A stretch of DNA of 64,000 nt from Fredinandcohnia onubensis (GCF_031181385.1 NZ_JAPSKV010000016.1:1-64000), one strand, 5' to 3'; positions 40,904 through 49,930 are shown, counted from the stretch's first letter. Numbers and translations are program-made. Notes: a model not told the origin generated them from the letters alone.

Positions 40904-42280
40904 ATGGATGCATCTAACCAGTATCGAATGGAAAATGACCCCTTAGGTAACATCATGGTACCTTCATCAGTCTATTATGGTTCACAAACGCAACGGGCTG
41001 TTGAAAACTTTCAAATAAGTGGACTACGGTTACCACGACAGTTTATTAAGGCGCAAGGAATCATTAAATCGTCGGCTGCAGCCGTCAACGTCGAGTTAGG
41101 TAAGCTGTCGCCAGAGATGGGAAAGGCAATCATACAAGCAGCTGAAGAGGTAATCGAAGGAAGATGGGATGATCAATTTGTTGTGGATGTCTATCAAGCT
41201 GGAGCAGGCACCTCCCAAAATATGAATACGAATGAGGTTATTGCAAAGCGTGCGACTGAATTAATGGAGGGAAAGCAAAATATTCATCCAAATGATCATG
41301 TGAACATGTCACAATCTACAAATGATACATTTCCTTCTTCCGTCAATATAGCCGCAGCAGAGTTAATTATTCGAGGATTACTACCGGTTCTTCAGCAGTT
41401 GGAACAGACCTTCCAAAAGAAGGCTGAACAGTTCATGCCAGTCTTGAAAACGGGGCGAACCCACTTACACGATGCAGTTCCAATCCGATTAGGACAAGAA
41501 TTCTCTGGGTATGCGGCGACAATCGGTGCTGTTACAGGGCAGTTGGAGCATAATCTGGAGTCACTGTATCAGATCGGTTTGGGTGGAAATGCAATTGGCA
41601 CTTCGATTCAATTAGAAAAAACTTACACGCCAAAAGTTATACAAGAAGTTTGTAAACGGACAAACTTACCTTTCCGTGAACCTGATAATATGTTTGCATT
41701 TATGCAGAATATGAGTGAACCAATACGTTGTATGTTGACATTGAAAGAGCTGTCCGTTCACCTCATAAAAATTACAAGTGATTTACGTTTACTTAGCTCG
41801 GGTCCGAGAACAGGTTTAGCGGAAATCACATTACCTTCTGTTCAACCGGGTTCGACAATAATGCCTGGTAAAGTTAATCCAGCAATATTAGAAATGACAC
41901 ATATGGTCTGCTGTCAGGTGATCGGCTACGAAACGGCTGTAGCAACTGCTGGAACGGCAAGTCAATTAGAGATAAATGTGATGATGCCAATGATTGCTCA
42001 TTCATTTCTCCATTCACTTGAGATAATGACAAACGCTATTGACACACTGGAATCAAAATGTATTAATGGCATTCAAGCAAATGAAGAACAATGCAAAAAG
42101 TGGATGGAAGAGAGTCTTGCATTAGTTACGGGGTTAAGTTCGAAGGTAGGGTATGATATGGCCTCAGAAATTGGAATGCAAGCAGATGAACAAAATAAAA
42201 CGTTAGAGCAAATTCTCCAAGAGAAGGGGCTATATACAGTGGATGTACGTAATGCAATCGATCCGAAAGGAATGGTTTAA
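40904..42280 (+). CDS. Aspartase/fumarase superfamily lyase
   Basis: 458 residues. Superfamily blocks: AGAGTSQNMNTNEVIA, HVNMSQSTNDTFPSS, GRTHLHDAVPIRLGQEF and the signature loop PGSTIMPGKVNPA (about residue 315). It mixes features: DAVP and LLSSGPRTGL resemble aspartate ammonia-lyase, HPNDHVN and GSTIMPGKVNP resemble class II fumarase. The substrate is therefore uncertain; aspartase is my first guess. ATG 40904 follows AAGGAGAG; the open frame begins earlier, inside the preceding terminator. It precedes an MFS transporter and an M20 hydrolase. Confidence 0.75.
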   Translation: MDASNQYRMENDPLGNIMVPSSVYYGSQTQRAVENFQISGLRLPRQFIKAQGIIKSSAAAVNVELGKLSPEMGKAIIQAAEEVIEGRWDDQFVVDVYQAGAGTSQNMNTNEVIAKRATELMEGKQNIHPNDHVNMSQSTNDTFPSSVNIAAAELIIRGLLPVLQQLEQTFQKKAEQFMPVLKTGRTHLHDAVPIRLGQEFSGYAATIGAVTGQLEHNLESLYQIGLGGNAIGTSIQLEKTYTPKVIQEVCKRTNLPFREPDNMFAFMQNMSEPIRCMLTLKELSVHLIKITSDLRLLSSGPRTGLAEITLPSVQPGSTIMPGKVNPAILEMTHMVCCQVIGYETAVATAGTASQLEINVMMPMIAHSFLHSLEIMTNAIDTLESKCINGIQANEEQCKKWMEESLALVTGLSSKVGYDMASEIGMQADEQNKTLEQILQEKGLYTVDVRNAIDPKGMV

Positions 42281-42344
42281 GATGCCAAGCTTTTAAGCCA
42301 TCAAAAAATCTGTACTAATCGACCAGTTTCTCAAAAACCTATTT

Positions 42345-42422
42345 TCAATCAAACGTTTGTTTAACGGGTTACCTCAGTTGCATCAATGACTTGCAATTTC
42401 AATTAAACGTTTGTTTGAACGG
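42345..42422. promoter_or_regulatory. Paired AAACGTTTGTTT sites before the MFS gene
   Basis: Two copies of TCAAT-[C/T]-AAACGTTTGTTT-[T/G]-AACGG, at 42345-42366 and 42399-42422, about 54 bp apart. The dyad centre AAACGTTT and the size suit a TetR-family repressor. The same pair stands upstream of tetR at 49838 and 51502, where an insertion sequence has split the first copy. Confidence 0.6.
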
Positions 42423-42549
42423 AATTGATATTGTTAAGAAAGCGGAAATAGGAGCTGTACTAGTCGAAATTTGGTAACAAAGTATGGCTGATTTCACAGC
42501 ATGATGTGGCCTGCTAAAGGGGATTCTAGTATTAAAAGGGGGTTAATCT

Positions 42550-43989
42550 ATGGAGTCAACGTATAAAGGTACAAACAAAATGATAATTGGGATTGTATTC
42601 GGTGTGATTACATTTTGGCTATTTGCGCAAGCAATGGTCAATATAGTCCCTGCTGTACAAGAAGACTTAGGGATTTCACTTGGGACGCTGAACATTGCCA
42701 TAAGTTTAACGGCTTTATTTTCAGGATTGTTTATCGTGGCTGCGGGTGGTCTAGCAGATAAAATAGGACGTAAAAAGATTGCCTATTTTGGATTTATTTT
42801 AAGTATTGCCGGCTCGCTTTGTCTGGTACTAGCTCAAGGCTCTGTATTGCTAATTATTGGACGTATTATTCAAGGTATTTCGGCAGCATGTATTATGCCT
42901 TCAACAATTGCGTTAATGAAAGCTTATTTTGAAGGGGCAGAACGCCAACGTGCACTCAGTTTTTGGTCGATTGGCTCTTGGGGAGGCTCAGGGGTTGCTT
43001 CTTTTGCAGGCGGCACAATCGCGACTTCATTAGGGTGGCGATGGATCTTCGTATTTTCGATTATCTTTGCAATTGTGGGTATGTTTTTACTAAAGGATAC
43101 ACCAGAAAGCAAACAGCCCTCTTCAGGTGCTTTTAAATTCGATTACGCTGGATTAGCGATCTTTATCGTAACGATGATTGCTCTGAATGTGTTTATAACA
43201 TATGGAGCAGATATTGGATGGACAAGCCCGATTTCACTTGGCCTTATTGCTGTAACGATTATAGGTATACTGGTTTTCATTAAAGTAGAGAAGAGTAAGG
43301 AAATCGTTCTTATTGATTTTGACGTATTTAAAAATGCACCATATACAGGAGCTACTGTTTCGAACTTTTTACTCAATGCGATTGCTGGTACTTTAGTTGT
43401 TGCAAATACGTATGTGCAAGTAGGAAGAGGTTTTAACTCATTTCAATCAGGAATGTTGTCCCTCGGTTATTTAGTAGCAGTACTGGCAATGATTCGAGTG
43501 GGTGAGAAAATCTTACAAAGAGTAGGTGCTAAATCACCAATGGTTTGGGGTGCCGCAATTACAACGGTTGGTGTAGGGGTGATGGGGTTAACATTCTTAC
43601 CAGACCTTGCTTATACAACTGTTGTGTTCATTGGTTTTGCATTATTTGGACTAGGACTTGGAATTTATGCGACTCCGTCAACAGATACTTCTGTATCGAA
43701 TGCACCTGCGGAAAAAGTGGGCGAAGCGGCTGGTGTTTATAAAATGGCAAGTTCACTTGGCAGTGCATTTGGTGTTGCGATTTCAGCATCAGCTTACGCG
43801 GCAATAGCAGCAAATGGGAATCTTGAATTCGCAGCTACAGTGGGAATCATTGTTAACGTCATCTTCGGTGTTTTATCGATCCTTTCAATCATTATTCTAG
43901 TACCAAAAGATGCAGGAAAAACAACTCAAGCAGTTAAACCAGAGAATGCGTCTAAAAAAAGAACAGCGAGTGACCCTGTTATCGAATAA
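42550..43989 (+). CDS. MFS transporter, DHA2 (14-TM drug:H+ antiporter) type
   Basis: 479 residues with about 14 transmembrane segments. The motif A region GGLADKIGRKKIA lies after the second helix, and motif C-like sequence (WSIGSWGGSGVASFAGG) in helix five; both are typical of QacA/EmrB/LmrB-type exporters. The substrate is unknown. AAAAGGGGG precedes the ATG. Position between a lyase and an M20 hydrolase also allows an uptake or metabolite-export role. Upstream operator-like pair suggests TetR-type repression. Confidence 0.8.
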   Translation: MESTYKGTNKMIIGIVFGVITFWLFAQAMVNIVPAVQEDLGISLGTLNIAISLTALFSGLFIVAAGGLADKIGRKKIAYFGFILSIAGSLCLVLAQGSVLLIIGRIIQGISAACIMPSTIALMKAYFEGAERQRALSFWSIGSWGGSGVASFAGGTIATSLGWRWIFVFSIIFAIVGMFLLKDTPESKQPSSGAFKFDYAGLAIFIVTMIALNVFITYGADIGWTSPISLGLIAVTIIGILVFIKVEKSKEIVLIDFDVFKNAPYTGATVSNFLLNAIAGTLVVANTYVQVGRGFNSFQSGMLSLGYLVAVLAMIRVGEKILQRVGAKSPMVWGAAITTVGVGVMGLTFLPDLAYTTVVFIGFALFGLGLGIYATPSTDTSVSNAPAEKVGEAAGVYKMASSLGSAFGVAISASAYAAIAANGNLEFAATVGIIVNVIFGVLSILSIIILVPKDAGKTTQAVKPENASKKRTASDPVIE

Positions 43990-44050
43990 ATGTGTTTTGA
44001 AAAGCACTAAAACGTAGTGTTTTCATACATACGAAATGGAGTGCAAGATT

Positions 44051-45238
44051 ATGAAAGATCAATTAATGGAAATGTTAGAATCGCGAAAGGATGAAATCAT
44101 TGAAATTCGCAGACATTTACATGAAAACCCTGAACTTTCCTTTAAAGAAGAAAAAACCGCTCAATATATTCTAGAGTTTTATAAAGGAAAAGATGTAGAG
44201 GTACAATCCAATGTTGGGAATGGCTATGGAATTGTCGTGACCATAAAAGGCGGTAAGTCTGGAAAAAACATCGGCCTACGTGCAGACTTTGATGCGCTTC
44301 CTATTGTTGAAGAAACAGATGTACCGTTTAAATCAAAGACTGAAGGTGTGATGCATGCATGTGGTCATGATGGTCATACAGCATATTTGTTAGTACTAGC
44401 GGATTGTTTAATTCAATTAAAAAATGAAATACCCGGTACAATTAAAATTATCCACCAGCATGCCGAAGAGGTTCCGCCAGGTGGGGCAAAAAGCATAGTA
44501 GAGTCAGGTATTCTTGATGATTTAGACCATGTATTCGGTATCCATCTACTTCCACTAGGTCCTGCAGGGACAGTTGGGTATCATGCAGGATATTCATTCA
44601 ACGGAAGAGCTTATATGAAATTAAAAATTCAAGGTAGAGGTGGACATGGCTCATCACCACATTTGGCAAATGATGCGATTGTGGCAGGGGCACATTTTGT
44701 AACAGCCGTTCAAACAATCATTAGCCGTCGATTAAGCCCGTTTGAAAATGGTGTTATTACGATAGGATCATTTGATGGAAAAGGCACATTTAATGTCATC
44801 AAAGATAGCGTAGAGCTTGAAGGTGACATTCGTTATATGACGGATGAAACAAAGGGGAAAATTGAAAAAGAAGTGAAACGACTTGCTAGTGGACTTGAAG
44901 AAGAATTCGGAGTAACATGTGAGCTAACATACGAAACGGATTATCCGCCGCTATACAATGATCCTGAATTAACAGCAAAAGTTGCCGAGTATCTAAACAA
45001 TGCAAATGACAAAGACATTAAAGAAGTGAAGGAATTCCCAGCAATGGCACCATCTGAAGATTTTGCTTATTATGCGGAAAAGTTTCCTTCTTGTTTCTTC
45101 TATATTGCATGTACGCCAAAGGGGGAAAAGGATCCTTATTTCAATCATCATCCTAAATTCGATATTGATGAAGATGCCCTCCTTGTCGCTGCAAAAGCAG
45201 TGGGAACTGTCGTTTGTGGATTTTATGAGTTAGATTAG
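44051..45238 (+). CDS. M20 family metallo-amidohydrolase (N-acyl-amino acid/hippurate hydrolase type)
   Basis: 395 residues. The di-metal site is seen in HACGHDGH, HQHAEEVPPGG and, at the C-terminus, NHHPKFDIDEDAL; the lid domain with GRGGHGSSPH is inserted from about residue 185. Family members cleave acyl groups from amino acids or related amides (hippurate, N-acetyl, indole-acetyl amino acids). The substrate here is unknown. ATG 44051 is chosen from GGAG nine bases upstream; the frame opens at 44036. It follows the MFS gene by 61 bp. Confidence 0.85.
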   Translation: MKDQLMEMLESRKDEIIEIRRHLHENPELSFKEEKTAQYILEFYKGKDVEVQSNVGNGYGIVVTIKGGKSGKNIGLRADFDALPIVEETDVPFKSKTEGVMHACGHDGHTAYLLVLADCLIQLKNEIPGTIKIIHQHAEEVPPGGAKSIVESGILDDLDHVFGIHLLPLGPAGTVGYHAGYSFNGRAYMKLKIQGRGGHGSSPHLANDAIVAGAHFVTAVQTIISRRLSPFENGVITIGSFDGKGTFNVIKDSVELEGDIRYMTDETKGKIEKEVKRLASGLEEEFGVTCELTYETDYPPLYNDPELTAKVAEYLNNANDKDIKEVKEFPAMAPSEDFAYYAEKFPSCFFYIACTPKGEKDPYFNHHPKFDIDEDALLVAAKAVGTVVCGFYELD

Positions 45239-45254
45239 GGTACTTATCTAAAAC

Positions 45255-45292
45255 AAAGCCCATTCAACAAGTGGTATGTTGGATGGGCTTTA
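45255..45292. terminator. Bidirectional terminator between M20 and EamA genes
   Basis: AAAGCCCATtCAACA pairs with TGTTGgATGGGCTTT. Confidence 0.85.
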
Positions 45293-45298
45293 ACCTAT

Positions 45299-46270
45299 TT
45301 ACGATAAAGGCATTTCTCTCAGTTTTGTACGAACCTGTTTAACTGATTTTTTCTTTTGTGACATTCTTACAAAGATATTATTAGATAAAAGTGAAACGAT
45401 GATTAAGACCGTACCAAGAAGGTCGAACATCGTAACCTGATTACCCTGAAATATCGAAATTAAGAGCGTTGTAACGGGAACAAAATTGATGAACAGCAAT
45501 CCGTTTAACGGTGATAATATGCTCACACCAATATTCCAACCGAGTAATGCAATCACCCCAGGGAAAATAATCATAAATAATAAATGAGGGCTTACAGCCA
45601 TCATACTTTCTACTGTTGGGACGGATAAATATCCGAACAAAGTTGCACCAAATGTAATTACAATAGCAGTAATTGTTCCAAGTAAACAACTTAAAGTTGA
45701 ATAACGCAAAGCAGACCAACCACTAAATTCACTACCACCCATCGTGTAAATAACCCATCCAATAACGGCGATAAATATTAGTAATGAAGGTATAAAGTCA
45801 TCTGTTGCTCCAAGAAAAGCTTTAACATCACCTTTTGTAATCACCAACATTGCACCAATGAATGACACGATTACACATCCTAATGTGAATAGATGCGGGC
45901 GTTTCCTAAAAATCATCCATACGATTACAACGGAAATCATCGGCATAAGTGATTCCATAATGGATGCGACCATTACACCGGAAGCCCCTAATAAATCTTC
46001 ACCCCAGAAGATAAAAAGATTATAGACGGTGAAAGCCATCGTGCCAAAAAACCATAATTGAAGTCCTTTTCCTTCAAAGCGGAAAGCTTGCTTTCCTTCT
46101 TTCCATAATAAGATGGCCACTAAAATAATCGTTACAGCGCCATAACGAATGATTGTAAAATAAAAGGGATCAAGATGTTTAAATGCTGCATGAGCTACTG
46201 GAAACATTGCTCCCCATGATACTGCAGCAATAAAACATAAAATCGCTCCGAGTAGTACACTATTTTTCAC
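45299..46270 (-). CDS. EamA/DMT family transporter
   Basis: 323 residues with ten transmembrane helices in two EamA halves (about 8-145 and 160-300; SWGAMFPVAHAAF opening the first). Such carriers export amino acids, nucleosides or other metabolites. The substrate is unknown. AGAGGTAGAGGAAAG precedes the ATG. Divergent from a LysR-type gene, which probably controls it. Confidence 0.85.
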   Translation of the reverse strand: MKNSVLLGAILCFIAAVSWGAMFPVAHAAFKHLDPFYFTIIRYGAVTIILVAILLWKEGKQAFRFEGKGLQLWFFGTMAFTVYNLFIFWGEDLLGASGVMVASIMESLMPMISVVIVWMIFRKRPHLFTLGCVIVSFIGAMLVITKGDVKAFLGATDDFIPSLLIFIAVIGWVIYTMGGSEFSGWSALRYSTLSCLLGTITAIVITFGATLFGYLSVPTVESMMAVSPHLLFMIIFPGVIALLGWNIGVSILSPLNGLLFINFVPVTTLLISIFQGNQVTMFDLLGTVLIIVSLLSNNIFVRMSQKKKSVKQVRTKLREMPLS

Positions 46271-46356
46271 TTTCCTCTACCTCTTTCAGTAAGTTTCCAT
46301 AATCATCATCTTAAAACGATTTGAACATCTTGTAAAATGAATAAAAACAATGATTA

Positions 46357-46375
46357 ATATCATTTTTATTGATAT
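46357..46375. promoter_or_regulatory. LysR-type operator candidate between eamA and lysR
   Basis: ATATCA-N7-TGATAT is a perfect dyad with T-N11-A geometry, within the divergent intergenic region. Confidence 0.5.
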
Positions 46376-46416
46376 CATAGAGATAGCGATAAATGTCCGA
46401 ACAGGAGGGGAAAATC

Positions 46417-47280
46417 GTGGAATTCAAAGACTTAGAGATTTTTCAGATGGTAGCAGAAAAAGGGACAATTACAGAAGTGGCAAAAGAGTTGAGCTACGTT
46501 CAATCCAATATTACATCTCGGATTCAAAAGCTTGAGGCTGAGTTGAATACACCTTTGTTTAACCGACATCGTCGGGGGATGACATTGACACCTGAGGGGA
46601 AGAAACTATTAACTTATAGTAAAAAAATATTATTGTTAACAGATGAAATGAAAAAAGCTGTTCAAAATAAAAATGAGCCATCTGGTAAATTAGAAATTGG
46701 AACAGTTGAGACTGTCATTCATTTACCAAAAATATTATCTACCTATACTAAAAAATATAAAAATGTGGATCTGTCATTATTTACAGGTGTTACTGAAGAT
46801 TTAGAGGAACAAGTATTAAATCATAAGTTGGATGGGGCATTCGTTTCAGAATCAGACTTTCATCCTGACCTTGTGTCGCATGACGTATTGCAAGAGGAGC
46901 TTGTATTAATATCAGATATTCGTACATCCTCATTGGAAGAGTCACAAGAGGAGACGGTTCTTTGCTTTAGTGAAGGCTGCGGATACCGAGCGAGATTTAA
47001 AGCATGGTATAAAGATCAAAATCTCACACCACGAAAAGTGATGGAATTTGGTACATTAGAAACAATTTTGCGTAGCGTAGTCGTAGGACTTGGTGTGGCA
47101 TTCGTCCCTAGGTCAGCAGTTACCCATTTAGAGCAAAGTGGACTAATCAGGTGTTATACCCTTCCAGATCAATACAGCAAAATCAAAACCGTTTTTATAA
47201 GAAGAGCCGACACGTACTTAACCTCAACGATGGAAAAGTTTATAGAAACCATCGAAACGAATAACCAAATAACAGTATAA
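46417..47280 (+). CDS. LysR family transcriptional regulator
   Basis: 287 residues. N-terminal winged helix-turn-helix (about 1-60: GTITEVAKELSYVQSNITSRIQKLEAEL) and a periplasmic-binding-like effector domain from about 88. Start GTG 46417 behind AGGAGGGG; the open frame begins at 46393. It resembles the CzcR/YwbI-type regulators that stand beside EamA or extrusion genes. The likely target is the divergent EamA transporter. Confidence 0.88.
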   Translation: MEFKDLEIFQMVAEKGTITEVAKELSYVQSNITSRIQKLEAELNTPLFNRHRRGMTLTPEGKKLLTYSKKILLLTDEMKKAVQNKNEPSGKLEIGTVETVIHLPKILSTYTKKYKNVDLSLFTGVTEDLEEQVLNHKLDGAFVSESDFHPDLVSHDVLQEELVLISDIRTSSLEESQEETVLCFSEGCGYRARFKAWYKDQNLTPRKVMEFGTLETILRSVVVGLGVAFVPRSAVTHLEQSGLIRCYTLPDQYSKIKTVFIRRADTYLTSTMEKFIETIETNNQITV

Positions 47281-47285
47281 AAAAA

Positions 47286-47336
47286 TAGGGTTGTTCTCAC
47301 TAGTCACCGAAATGACTTGGGAGACAACCCTTTATT
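47286..47336. terminator. Bidirectional terminator between lysR and hxlR
   Basis: AGGGTTGTtCTC pairs with GAGACAACCCT with one bulge and a 22-nt centre, between two converging genes. Confidence 0.6.
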
Positions 47337-47348
47337 ATTTTCTTTGCC

Positions 47349-47663
47349 TTATTCAGTTTTTACCCATTCTTGTGACCATTTTTCAATTTCCCTTAAAATG
47401 GGTTCGATACTGTGTCCTTTTTCTGTTAGTGAATACTCAATAATAACAGGCGTTTCCGGTATAACCTCACGTTTAACCAATCCTTGGTGCTCCAGGTCCT
47501 TTAAACGATCTGATAATACCTTTCCACTTATACCAATTGAAGATTGTATCTCATTAAACCTTTGTGGCCCTACTAATAATTGATAGATAACCAAAGCTGT
47601 CCATCTTTGACTTAATAGAGACATTGCTTTTTCAAATTTCGGGCAGATTGTAGGTTGTTTCAT
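47349..47663 (-). CDS. HxlR family redox/quinone-sensing repressor (YodB/CatR-like)
   Basis: 104 residues, winged helix HxlR domain (PKFEKAMSLLSQRWTALVIYQLL, ISGKVLSDRLKDLEHQGLVKREV). Cys7 in the TICPKFEKA segment corresponds to the conserved redox cysteine of YodB and CatR (MCPKMESA in YodB as I recall). No C-terminal cysteines are present, so sensing would go through Cys7 between subunits or by thiol alkylation. Divergent from a CatE-like dioxygenase gene with a matching operator between them, as with catR/catDE in B. subtilis. Confidence 0.85.
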   Translation of the reverse strand: MKQPTICPKFEKAMSLLSQRWTALVIYQLLVGPQRFNEIQSSIGISGKVLSDRLKDLEHQGLVKREVIPETPVIIEYSLTEKGHSIEPILREIEKWSQEWVKTE

Positions 47664-47735
47664 TTTTAAAATGCACCTCTCTTAATCATCATTGTACTAA
47701 AATGAAAAAGTAATTACAATTGGAAATTTAATTAC

Positions 47736-47779
47736 TTGACAACAACTAATTATGTAAATAAACTTACTTACATAAAGTA
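47736..47779 (+). promoter_or_regulatory. catE promoter with TACT-N7-AGTA operator
   Basis: TTGACA at 47736-47741 and TAAACT at 47759-47764 (17-bp spacer), immediately followed by TACTTACATAAAGTA at 47765-47779, which is the YodB/CatR operator form TACT-N7-AGTA placed over the start point. A further inverted pair AGTAATTA (47709-47716)/TAATTACT (47729-47736) lies upstream. Confidence 0.7.
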
Positions 47780-47855
47780 ACTTAATTTTAAAAGTGAAAT
47801 GATAACAAATAGGGAAAGTTATAAAAATGACTATGGATAATCAAGGAGGATATTG

Positions 47856-48707
47856 ATGGGATATCACACAAAACCAACCACATTTGTGGGACATGTCAAA
47901 ATAAAAGTTGAAAAGCTAGAACGTTCAATCCAGTTTTATAAGGATATACTTGGATTTAATATTTTAGAACGAAACGAATCATCAGCAAAACTAACAACTA
48001 ATGGAAAAACAAGTATTCTATCACTTGAACAACCTGAAAATGTTGTACCAAAACAAGGAAGAACAACTGGACTCTATCATTTTGCTCTTCTTTTACCTAC
48101 AAAAACAGATTTGGCTAATATCGTTGTTCATCTAATTGAAAAAGGAATTCGCTTTGGCTCTTCTGACCATCTTGTTAGTGAAGCTTTATATATTAATGAT
48201 CCTGATGGCAACCAAATTGAAATTTACATTGACCGCGATCCCTCTGAATGGGATTGGAAGGGTGAAGAAGTGGATATGGCTGTTGATCCGCTAGATTTTG
48301 AAAGATTATTAACAAACATTGTACCAGGTAAGACATGGAAAGGGATGCCAGAGGAAACGCTAATGGGACATATTCACTTACATGTAGCTGAGTTACAAAA
48401 GACCGAAGAGTTTTATGTGAAAGGACTTGGAATGGATGTTGTAAATCGTTATGGTACACAGGCATTATTCATTTCGTCCGGAAAGTACCACCACCATATT
48501 GGTGTTAATACATGGAATGGAGTAGGGGCACCCAAGCCACCTAAAAATGGTGTTGGGCTTGAATCGTATACACTCATTTTGCCAACTGAAGAAGCCCGTG
48601 ATGAAATCATTGATAATTTGAAAAAGATTGGAGCAGATGTGGTCGAAGAGAACAATACGGTTATCACGTTTGACCCTTCTGGAAATCAAATTGAGTTAGC
48701 TATCTAG
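47856..48707 (+). CDS. catE: CatE-like extradiol ring-cleavage dioxygenase (VOC superfamily)
   Basis: 283 residues in two VOC halves (about 10-128 and 168-283). The iron ligands of catechol 2,3-dioxygenase are suggested by His in GHIHLHVAEL, His in KYHHHIGVNTW and the C-terminal Glu of GNQIELAI. SYTLILPTEEA is typical of B. subtilis CatE (YfiE), which removes catechol and catecholic electrophiles. ATG 47856 follows AAGGAGG; a TTG three bases earlier also opens the frame. There is no catD neighbour here. Confidence 0.82.
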   Translation: MGYHTKPTTFVGHVKIKVEKLERSIQFYKDILGFNILERNESSAKLTTNGKTSILSLEQPENVVPKQGRTTGLYHFALLLPTKTDLANIVVHLIEKGIRFGSSDHLVSEALYINDPDGNQIEIYIDRDPSEWDWKGEEVDMAVDPLDFERLLTNIVPGKTWKGMPEETLMGHIHLHVAELQKTEEFYVKGLGMDVVNRYGTQALFISSGKYHHHIGVNTWNGVGAPKPPKNGVGLESYTLILPTEEARDEIIDNLKKIGADVVEENNTVITFDPSGNQIELAI

Positions 48708-48725
48708 TGAAGGGAGGATACCTTA

Positions 48726-49787
48726 ATGACTCAAGACAAGAAAAGTGATTTTGAAATTGGGATTTACACTCTTGCTGATATTGGGCCAGATCCCCTTACA
48801 GGAAAGACCATTACGGCTAAAGATAGAGTGAAAGAAATGATTCAAGCTGCAAAACTTGCGGATGAGGCAGGACTTGATGTTTTTGGGATAGGAGAACATC
48901 ATCGTCTAGACTATGCTTCATCTTCTCCTGCGGTTATATTGGCTGCTATTGCACAAGGCACTGAACAAATTAGATTAACGAGTACAACGAGTGTATTAAG
49001 TACGCTTGATCCTGTTCGACTGTTTGAGGATTTTGCCACATTGGATATACTTTCGGATGGTCGTGCAGAAATATTGGCCGGTAGAGGAGCATTTATCGAA
49101 TCATTTCCTCTTTTCGGTTATAGCACAAATGATTATGATGAATTGTTTGAAGAACATATGAACTTATTATTACAATTAACTCAAAATGAGACTGTTACGT
49201 GGTCGGGGAAATTTCGTTCTTCTTTAAGGAATGCTGAAATTGCTCCGAGACCAGTACAGGAAAATCTACCAGTATGGATCGGAGTTGGAGGTACACCTGA
49301 AAGTGCCGTTCGTGCTGGAAAATTTGGGGTGGGGATGGCTTTAGCAATTTTAGGTGGTCATCCTAAACGATTTAAGCCACTTGTCGATCTTTATCGTCAA
49401 GCAGGAATAGAGGCTGGACATAACCCTCAAGACTTGAAGGTTGGTGTAACAGGCCATGCTTATCTAGCAGAAACAACTCAGCAAGCAAAGGATGAGTTTT
49501 ACCCTTATTACTCCAATTACTGGGAATATGTAAACCGTCAGCGTGGAATGGGAACAAGGATGTCAAGGAATGACTTTGAACATATGGCTAGCCCAGACAC
49601 GGCTTTGTTCGTGGGAAGTCCCCAGCAAGTCGGTGAAAAAATCCTCACACAATACGAGCTTTTTGGGCACAAACGATTTCTTGCCCAGTTAGATATAGGC
49701 GGTCAACCTTTTAAGAATGTAGCAAAAGGGATTGAGTTGTTAGCAACGGAGGTTGCTCCAATCGTTCGAAGAGAAACAAGTAAGTAA
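48726..49787 (+). CDS. LLM class flavin-dependent oxidoreductase
   Basis: 353 residues, luciferase-like TIM barrel (DVFGIGEHHRLDYASSSPAV, LTSTTSVLSTLDPVRLFEDF, DILSDGRAEILAGRGAF). It probably uses reduced FMN from a partner reductase, with unknown substrate. It starts 18 bp after catE behind AGGGAGG, so both genes should answer to the HxlR regulator. A detoxifying role against aromatic or carbonyl electrophiles is inferred from that context. Confidence 0.82.
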   Translation: MTQDKKSDFEIGIYTLADIGPDPLTGKTITAKDRVKEMIQAAKLADEAGLDVFGIGEHHRLDYASSSPAVILAAIAQGTEQIRLTSTTSVLSTLDPVRLFEDFATLDILSDGRAEILAGRGAFIESFPLFGYSTNDYDELFEEHMNLLLQLTQNETVTWSGKFRSSLRNAEIAPRPVQENLPVWIGVGGTPESAVRAGKFGVGMALAILGGHPKRFKPLVDLYRQAGIEAGHNPQDLKVGVTGHAYLAETTQQAKDEFYPYYSNYWEYVNRQRGMGTRMSRNDFEHMASPDTALFVGSPQQVGEKILTQYELFGHKRFLAQLDIGGQPFKNVAKGIELLATEVAPIVRRETSK

Positions 49788-49837
49788 TGGATACGAAACA
49801 ATCTGTACTAATCGGCTATTTTCAAGAAAACCCATTT

Positions 49838-49857
49838 TCAAACAAGCGTTTGTTACG
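49838..49857. promoter_or_regulatory. Left part of an interrupted paired site
   Basis: TCAAACAAGCGTTTGTTACG; it aligns with the site at 42345 up to the GTTTGTT core, and the 37 bp before it (from atctgtactaatcg) also align with 42309-42344. The rest of the region continues at 51457. Confidence 0.6.
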
Positions 49858-49930
49858 TTTAGTCAAGTGGTTTTTCTTTAAAATTTCATAATATATATTG
49901 CTGTGGTTGTGGACTAAAAGAAAACATGAC

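Noticed and set aside
42309-42462. Remnant of a second IS110 copy
   Set aside because: No transposase fragment is present; the sequence matches only the flanks of the IS, so it is the undisturbed form of the target region.
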